Shown here: positions 21,780 through 21,872 of the stretch, in pieces
How the letters are laid out: each line of letters opens with the position of its first letter
Position numbering within the stretch: position 1 is the first letter of the stretch
NCBI GenBank assembly: GCA_018064385.1
Contig: JAGHVI010000028.1
Coordinates: 1 to 21,872, forward strand
Reading direction: 5' to 3'
Source: Candidatus Minthenecus merdequi
GTDB lineage: Bacteria > Bacteroidota > Bacteroidia > Bacteroidales > Paludibacteraceae
DNA length: 21,872 nucleotides
Program-made: the position numbers and the translations under genes
The notes under the pieces: model-generated
Database searches by the model: none
What the model was told of the DNA's origin: nothing
What the model saw: the letters and a program-made list of their open reading frames with translations, nothing else

Positions 21780-21872
21780 ATGAAACACAAAATCCTATCT
21801 TTAGTTCTCTTTTTTATCGTCTGCTGCAATCTCTTTGCCAAACGAGAATCTTTTATCTACACTTTCAATCAA
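21780..21872 (+). CDS. Start of a secreted protein gene (cut by window end)
   Basis: Only 31 codons are present (MKHKILSLVLFFIVCCNLFA then KRESFIYTFNQ). The first 20 residues form a clear signal peptide: basic start, hydrophobic core, and an LFA-K cleavage site. The VCC pair could alternatively be a lipobox. It begins 11 bases after murB and is probably co-transcribed with it. Too little is visible to assign a family. Confidence 0.7.
   Translation, partial: MKHKILSLVLFFIVCCNLFAKRESFIYTFNQ

Overview
The window comes from a Bacteroidota chromosome, most likely Bacteroidales. The evidence is: a fused SecDF, an rseC-rnfBCDGEA cluster, a TonB-dependent receptor with an N-terminal carboxypeptidase-regulatory-like domain, Big_2 lipoproteins, several TTTG-N18-20-TAnnTTTG promoters of the Bacteroidota type, and mostly weak Shine-Dalgarno sites. 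Genus cannot be told from the sequence alone.

Layout. (1) Positions 1-3107, minus strand: an MMPL/RND-type membrane exporter, complete except for its last codon. (2) 3108-3341: divergent intergenic region with one promoter for each direction. (3) 3342-6790, plus strand: a probable metal (copper-like) handling operon made of a small Cys-containing lipoprotein whose signal-peptide frame is broken at a T8 tract, a His/Cys-rich HYC_CC_PP-type protein, a TonB-dependent receptor and a secreted HMA-domain metal-binding protein. A terminator-like hairpin lies inside this group. (4) 6821-10121: secDF with its own promoter and terminator. (5) 10164-13005: rbfA, a LolC/E-like FtsX permease and a Big_2-domain lipoprotein, tightly packed. 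(6) 12979-20116: rseC, rnfB, rnfC, rnfD, rnfG, rnfE, rnfA and a nucleoside-recognition (gate) domain membrane protein, closed by a 19-bp-stem terminator. The Rnf complex couples reduced ferredoxin and NAD+ to ion movement across the inner membrane. (7) 20117-20747: non-coding, repeat-rich stretch with REP-like palindromes, an imperfect direct repeat, a G11 run inside an inverted repeat, and a 108-bp MITE-like element. (8) 20748-21872: a promoter, murB, and the start of a gene for a secreted protein.

The plus strand is G-rich from position 1 to about 20 kb whichever way the genes point, and turns strongly C-rich in murB and the following gene. This abrupt change falls in the repeat-rich gap and looks like a replication-terminus type skew switch, or the edge of an inversion. 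No RNA genes, CRISPR array, intact insertion sequence or defence system was seen. The less ordinary items are the broken or slippery lipoprotein frame, the metal module with its internal hairpin, and the repeat-rich skew-switch region.
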